A stretch of DNA of 64,000 nucleotides from G963667675 sp965249215. Its GTDB lineage: Bacteria; Chloroflexota; Dehalococcoidia; Lucifugimonadales; UBA3495. Numbering within the stretch: the stretch's first letter is position 1; each line of letters opens with the position of its first letter. The stretch is from contig CBDFLN010000002.1 in NCBI GenBank assembly GCA_965249215.1, positions 1,364,001 to 1,428,000 on the forward strand, read 5' to 3'. A program made the position numbers and the translations under genes. Under the pieces are notes generated by a model. That model was given only the letters and a program-made list of their open reading frames with translations, was not told the origin of the DNA and did no database searches. Below, in pieces: positions 59,976 to 64,000 of this stretch.

Positions 59976-60172
59976 GGCTTCTCCTGGGCAGTCTCAAGTC
60001 TCATGGCCTTTAGTGCAGGGGGTCCGTCTGGCCGGCTGGGCAAACCACAGCCAAGCGACTACCAATTGTAGGACCGGCTTGGGGTTAGGTCAACGCGGCG
60101 GGGGTCTAGCCGTGGGTTCGACTCGCCTCAATTGCCCGGGGAGTCAGTCACTCACAGGGCGGGGTTTCTTAG

Positions 60173-61892
60173 CCCGAATCCACCGAAGGAGGGCGTCGGG
60201 TTAGCGTCCTGAAGCGGCAAGAAGGTGCTCCTGTGCTTCTGGGATAATGGTTTTGTAGCAAAAAACCGACCCCGGAAAAGGAGCACCCAATAGATGCTGC
60301 CACGCAACCACCCCGACCGGATCCAAATCACCTTCGACGACCGCCGCTTGGTGGCCAATGCCGGGCTGCTCCTTCCGGCCACCCTGGCGCGGCACCTCGG
60401 CCTGCCCGAACTCGTCCGGCAGCGCCTCGACCTGGGCGATGCCCCGGGGCGGGCGAACACGAGCGACAAGATGATGACGCTGGTGGCGTCTGCGCTGGCT
60501 GGGGGCGACTGCATTGACGACGCCGATGTGTTGCGCACCGGGGGGACGGCCTGCACCCTGGGCGGCACGGTCAAGGCGCCATCCACCCTGGGCACCTTCC
60601 TGCGCAGCTTCCGGTGGGGCCACGTCCGTCAACTCGACCGGGTGAGCCGCGAGTTGCTGGCCCGGGCTTGGCAGGCCGGGGCGGGACCCGGCGACGGGCC
60701 CCTGACCATTGACCTGGACTCCACCATCTGCGAGACCTACGGACTGGCCAAGGAGGGCGCACGCCACCACGGCTATACCGGCAAGCGGGGCTATCACCCG
60801 CTGTTGGCCGTCGCCGCCGGCACCGGCGACGTGCTGATGTCCCGGCTGCGCGAGGGCCGCGCCAACACCGCCCGGGGCGCCGCCCACTTTCTGCGGGAGA
60901 CGGTGGGGCGGGTACGCTACGCCGGGGCCAACGGACGACTCACGCTACGGGCCGACAGCGGGTTCTACACTCATGGCGTGGTATCCGTCTGCCGCAAGAT
61001 GGATGTCCGCTTCTCCATCACCATCCGCCAGCACAAGAGCCTGCGCAATCTCATCGAGACGATACCCGAGGATGCCTGGACTCCCATTCCCTACTGGATG
61101 GACGGCGCCGCCGATGTGGCCGAGACCACCTGCACTCCCTTCCAGAGTGAACCTGACGCCGCGCCGGTGCGGCTCATCGTCCGGCGTGTGAAGCCCACGC
61201 CCGGTTCCCAGTTGGCCCTCTTCGCCAAATACAGCTATCACGGCTTCATCACCGACCGGGACGGGGAGTTGCTCGAACTGGAGGCTGACCATCGCCGCCA
61301 CGCCGAGATCGAGAATGCCATACGCGACCTCAAGTACGGCGTCGGGCTCAACCATCTCCCCTCGGGCCGCTTCGCCGCCAACGGCGCCTGGCTGGCCGTC
61401 CAGACGATGGCCCACAACCTGGCCCGCTGGACCGCGCGGATCGGTCTGGGAGAGCGGATAGCCACCACCAAGACCCTCCGGCGGCGGTTCTTCTCCCTGG
61501 CCGGACGGCTCACCCGCTCGGCACGCCGGTTGACCCTGCATCTTCCGGATCGCTGGCCTTGGGCTGAGAAGTTCAGCCGCGCCTTGGCCCGGCTGCGAGC
61601 CATTCCACTCCCGGCCTGACGGCACCGTCGGCGACCGACCCACCCACCGGACAACCGAAGATCCCCGCAGACTCGCGCCAGCCCGGTCCGAGAGAGTTCC
61701 CTGCTGCGTATTCTCTCGCCATCCCGCGCATCGCAGCTCCTGCAGACGCCCATAGGGGCCCCTGTGCGGCGATGAAGACCGTCCGCCGACCTCCCTACCC
61801 CAAATGGAACCCAGGCTATTTCCCCTGTAGCTCCCTCATCCCCCTTCCGCTTTCCTCACGCCGTCCATCGGTGTCCTTCGGTGGATTCGGGG
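60173..61892 (+). mobile_element. IS1380-family insertion sequence, copy C (1720 bp)
   Basis: Same ends and length as copy B. Flanked by the 4-bp duplication TTAG at 60169-60172 and 61893-61896. The 59976-60172 gap before it has no gene. Confidence 0.95.
60294..61619 (+). CDS. IS1380-family transposase, copy C, 441 aa
   Basis: The predicted protein is identical to copies A and B, with intact DDE residues. The 42-kb distance from copy B with no difference seen in the transposase points to recent movement. Confidence 0.95.
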   Translation: MLPRNHPDRIQITFDDRRLVANAGLLLPATLARHLGLPELVRQRLDLGDAPGRANTSDKMMTLVASALAGGDCIDDADVLRTGGTACTLGGTVKAPSTLGTFLRSFRWGHVRQLDRVSRELLARAWQAGAGPGDGPLTIDLDSTICETYGLAKEGARHHGYTGKRGYHPLLAVAAGTGDVLMSRLREGRANTARGAAHFLRETVGRVRYAGANGRLTLRADSGFYTHGVVSVCRKMDVRFSITIRQHKSLRNLIETIPEDAWTPIPYWMDGAADVAETTCTPFQSEPDAAPVRLIVRRVKPTPGSQLALFAKYSYHGFITDRDGELLELEADHRRHAEIENAIRDLKYGVGLNHLPSGRFAANGAWLAVQTMAHNLARWTARIGLGERIATTKTLRRRFFSLAGRLTRSARRLTLHLPDRWPWAEKFSRALARLRAIPLPA

Positions 61893-61902
61893 TTAGACCT
61901 GA

Positions 61903-61928
61903 GACATTCTGGGACATTTCGAGACATT
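61903..61928. repeat. three GACATT repeats, 10-bp spacing
   Basis: GACATT at 61903, 61913 and 61923, one helical turn apart, just after IS copy C. Possible protein-binding site; the rest of 61893-62231 is without a gene. Confidence 0.5.
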
Positions 61929-62231
61929 GTGAATGTTGGGCGAGGGCGGGAGCGGCCCATGGATTTGCCTAGGCACCTAAGGCGCAGGGCGCCGGTATTG
62001 CGCTGCAGCGGGGGAAAATGGCATTTCTCGGGCAGAACAATCGAGGGCCAGTTCGGTCACGGGGGGTGAGAGTCTCCAGTGACTGGGTTGGCATAGGGAC
62101 CCTATGGTTTCAGTCTAGGTATTGGGTTTCGGGGGTGTCAAGGGCGGTGTGACAGTGGGGGCGAACCTAGCACCGAGTCGTCGTGGCAAGTACACTGATA
62201 GAACCAAGTCTGTGGAGGACGTGCGATAGGG

Positions 62232-63263
62232 ATGATGCAGCCGAGCACTTGGAACGACGAAAATCAACACTGGATACCACAATTCTTACTGAAAGGTTTC
62301 GGGATCCAAGGCCGACGCTCTCGTGTTTACGAGATGGACAGGGAAACCGGCCAAATCAATATCGTCAAGGTCGCTGAGGCCGCTTCCAAGCAGCTATTGC
62401 TCACTGATCTTGACGACTCAGTCCTGCGTCGCATAGAGAGCCACGCCTCACGGGCGGTGGGCATGATCAGGAAGGGTCGGATTGTTGACATCACCCAAGA
62501 AGGCAGGCAGGCCTTAGATGACCTCGTGTTCGCCATGATGGTAAACGACCCACATGGCGCAATTGACAGAGCAAAAGCCCGAGCGGACGTCATCGGTGAC
62601 CAGAGCGACAAGCTTCAGGCGGCCTTACTGCGGCATGGCGGGTACATGGACCATCAGGGTTTGCGTGACTTGCTTGACGAAAGCATGCAATATAACTATT
62701 TGAGCATGAGTTTCGATCATAGCGAGAGCCTAGTCCGTAAGATGCTCCGATATATGCGGCTCAGCGTACGCCAGGCAACAGATGACGAATCTTTCGTAAT
62801 AGGGGATTCTCCTGTTCTGGCGATTCGCAATCCCGTAAATGGTCAAGCAAGCCTGTCAAACCCCGACAGTCAAGTGGTGCTGCCGGTCAGCAACAAAACT
62901 GTGCTAGTCTACGACTGGGCGACCCCTATACATCTCATCGACCACGGCCCTAAGCTAGAGCGGGAGCAAGTCCGTTCTTTGAACCGGGACTACTACCACA
63001 AGTCGAATAGCCGTTACATTTACGGCAGTACCCGCGGCTCGCTGGAATGTTCCCAAAGAGTACAAATGTTATGGCTGCCACAGAAGCGGTCCGTACAAGT
63101 GAATGACGGTTGGTGGATAATGCAAGAAGAGTTGCAGAAAGCCCAGGGGGAGTGGGTCGCTGCAGACGCAGAGGGCGTCAGGGACTACGACTTCGTCGCT
63201 CGTGAGTTGGTGCGGGCCGCACAGGCTGCCGCGGACAGTCCTGCAAGCGAGGACACCGAGTAG
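62232..63263 (+). CDS. DUF4238 family protein, 343 aa
   Basis: The N-terminus NQHWIPQFLLKGFGIQGRRSRVYEMDRETGQ is the DUF4238 signature (HXIPXXYLXXF). The middle is helical; FVIGDSPVLAIRNP and LPVSNKTVLVYDWA are typical of the C-terminal part. DUF4238 proteins are of unknown function and often lie in variable genomic islands near mobile elements. Here the gene follows an IS. It has no signal peptide. ATG 62232 lies after GATAGG; an ATG at 62235 is possible. The gene ends 224 nt before the next. Confidence 0.82.
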   Translation: MMQPSTWNDENQHWIPQFLLKGFGIQGRRSRVYEMDRETGQINIVKVAEAASKQLLLTDLDDSVLRRIESHASRAVGMIRKGRIVDITQEGRQALDDLVFAMMVNDPHGAIDRAKARADVIGDQSDKLQAALLRHGGYMDHQGLRDLLDESMQYNYLSMSFDHSESLVRKMLRYMRLSVRQATDDESFVIGDSPVLAIRNPVNGQASLSNPDSQVVLPVSNKTVLVYDWATPIHLIDHGPKLEREQVRSLNRDYYHKSNSRYIYGSTRGSLECSQRVQMLWLPQKRSVQVNDGWWIMQEELQKAQGEWVAADAEGVRDYDFVARELVRAAQAAADSPASEDTE

Positions 63264-63487
63264 CAAAGCCTACATTTGCATCAATGGTCGTTGGGCTAGG
63301 TTCGTCATCGGCTCATCTGCGTTAATGTTCCGGGACCGACAGCCGCGATAACTGCGAGTAAGGGCCATGGTACAGCAGGGACAAATTGACCATTTACTGC
63401 AGGAGAAAGGCGAAGTCTTTCCCAGACCGCTAATTATCCTTGCACAGATTTAGAAGTAGCTGGCGAAACAGCCATTCGGTGCGCACC

Positions 63488-63961
63488 ATGAAACCTGAGG
63501 AATACGGCAAAAGTTACCAGACTCATTTGCTCGACCAATATAAGCTCTACGTAGAAATGGCCGACAGGCTCAGCCAGCGCCGGGACCAGTCAAACCGCTT
63601 CTATGCAGGGTTAGTGGCAGCGATCATATCGCTGTTGGTCGTCACGGGAAGGTTTGGCGTGTCAGGGGGCAGTTGGAGCATCGCCCTGCTAGTGGCAGGA
63701 TTGCTCGGCGTCTCCCTGTCGATCATCTGGTTTATCAACCTTGGCTCTTACCGCGCATTTAATTCCGCCAAATACCGAGTTATCAATGAAATGGAACCTC
63801 TGTTGCCTTACGCCGGTTACTCGGAGGAGTGGGCATACCTACGCCCTGCGGAGGGGCCTGCAAAATATCTCCAGTTAACCAGGATCGAGCGATATGTTCC
63901 CTTGCTGGTCTTGGTACTGTTTGCAGGGATTGTGGGCTATTCAATCTATTCTATGGTCTAG
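63488..63961 (+). CDS. small three-helix membrane protein (RipA-like), 157 aa
   Basis: LLDQYKLYVEMADRLSQRRDQSNRFYAGLVAAII is the characteristic start of the RipA/8xMP-type membrane proteins. Transmembrane segments are seen at about residues 39-57, 64-86 and 136-156, with a polar loop (YRAFNSAKYRVINEMEPLLPYAGYSEEW) between. ATG 63488 is preferred to the upstream TTG; no strong ribosome site. This family appears in variable islands, sometimes with defence or signalling genes. Function here is unknown. The gap 63264-63487 before it and the last 39 bases of the window hold no gene. Confidence 0.7.
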   Translation: MKPEEYGKSYQTHLLDQYKLYVEMADRLSQRRDQSNRFYAGLVAAIISLLVVTGRFGVSGGSWSIALLVAGLLGVSLSIIWFINLGSYRAFNSAKYRVINEMEPLLPYAGYSEEWAYLRPAEGPAKYLQLTRIERYVPLLVLVLFAGIVGYSIYSMV

Positions 63962-64000
63962 GGCCCGACTACGCGGCTGGATGGCCCCGTTGGGGCCGTT

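Noticed and set aside
60080..60140. A tRNA-like GGTTCGACTC stretch near 60115
   Set aside because: The T-stem arms do not pair and no anticodon or acceptor stem can be built around it.

Overview
The window looks like a chromosome segment of an uncultured Chloroflexota bacterium, probably Dehalococcoidia or SAR202-like. That placement is an inference. It rests on the moderately high GC, the mix of luciferase-like monooxygenases, CaiB/BaiF CoA transferases, SDRs, amidohydrolases and NHL-repeat proteins, the DUF1800-DUF1501 pair, and many small palindromic repeats. No rRNA or tRNA gene was recognised.

Layout: 0-9 kb holds a truncated alpha/beta hydrolase, IS30 and IS1380 remnants, two luciferase-like monooxygenases, a VOC protein, an SDR and an erythromycin-esterase-like protein. 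9-13.4 kb holds a small unknown gene, an NHL gene with two in-frame stops, and a DUF1501/DUF1800 pair. 13.5-24.9 kb is a mobile and rearranged zone: two inverted, nearly identical 1.72-1.75 kb IS1380 copies with 4-bp target duplications, an internally deleted IS1380 relative, an intact NHL gene bounded by direct repeats, a patatin fragment and a doubled, split IS3 element. 25-30.1 kb is a minus-strand metabolic run: CaiB/BaiF transferase, OsmC, SDR, M24 peptidase and a cytidylate-kinase-like protein. 30.4-39.2 kb holds a molybdenum hydroxylase with a MoaD-like partner, a PPOX protein, two tandem Usp plus cyclic-nucleotide-domain proteins, two methyltransferases, PanD and TenA. 39.3-43.2 kb is a replication block (rplI, dnaB, a DnaD-like protein and a double-ATPase DnaC-like loader). 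43.2-60 kb holds metabolic and transport genes: Gfo/Idh, an oligopeptide-type binding lipoprotein, an ICL/PEPM protein, an amidohydrolase, TldD/TldE, a Zn-alcohol dehydrogenase, an ECHDC3-like protein, an SGNH hydrolase, an MFS exporter, an SDR, a CoA-transferase beta subunit and a rhodanese. 60.2-64 kb holds a third IS1380 copy, a DUF4238 protein and a small three-helix membrane protein.

The main discovery is that two separate genes carry an in-frame UGA exactly where their family has the catalytic cysteine: an OsmC-family peroxidase (28484-28915) and a two-domain thiosulfate sulfurtransferase (59151-59975). Both remain open and family-like on each side of the UGA. Both have a hairpin whose loop begins 17-19 nt after the UGA with a G among the first two loop bases, as expected of a bacterial SECIS. 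Ordinary gene calling would truncate both. Together they imply that this organism makes selenoproteins, although no sel genes lie in the window.

Other points of interest are a palindrome-containing in-frame insertion inside an M24 peptidase, an IS3 transposase interrupted at the same site by two unrelated short inserts (one a copy of the local TTCGAC repeat), decay of an NHL gene family, and a DnaC-like loader with two complete ATPase domains.
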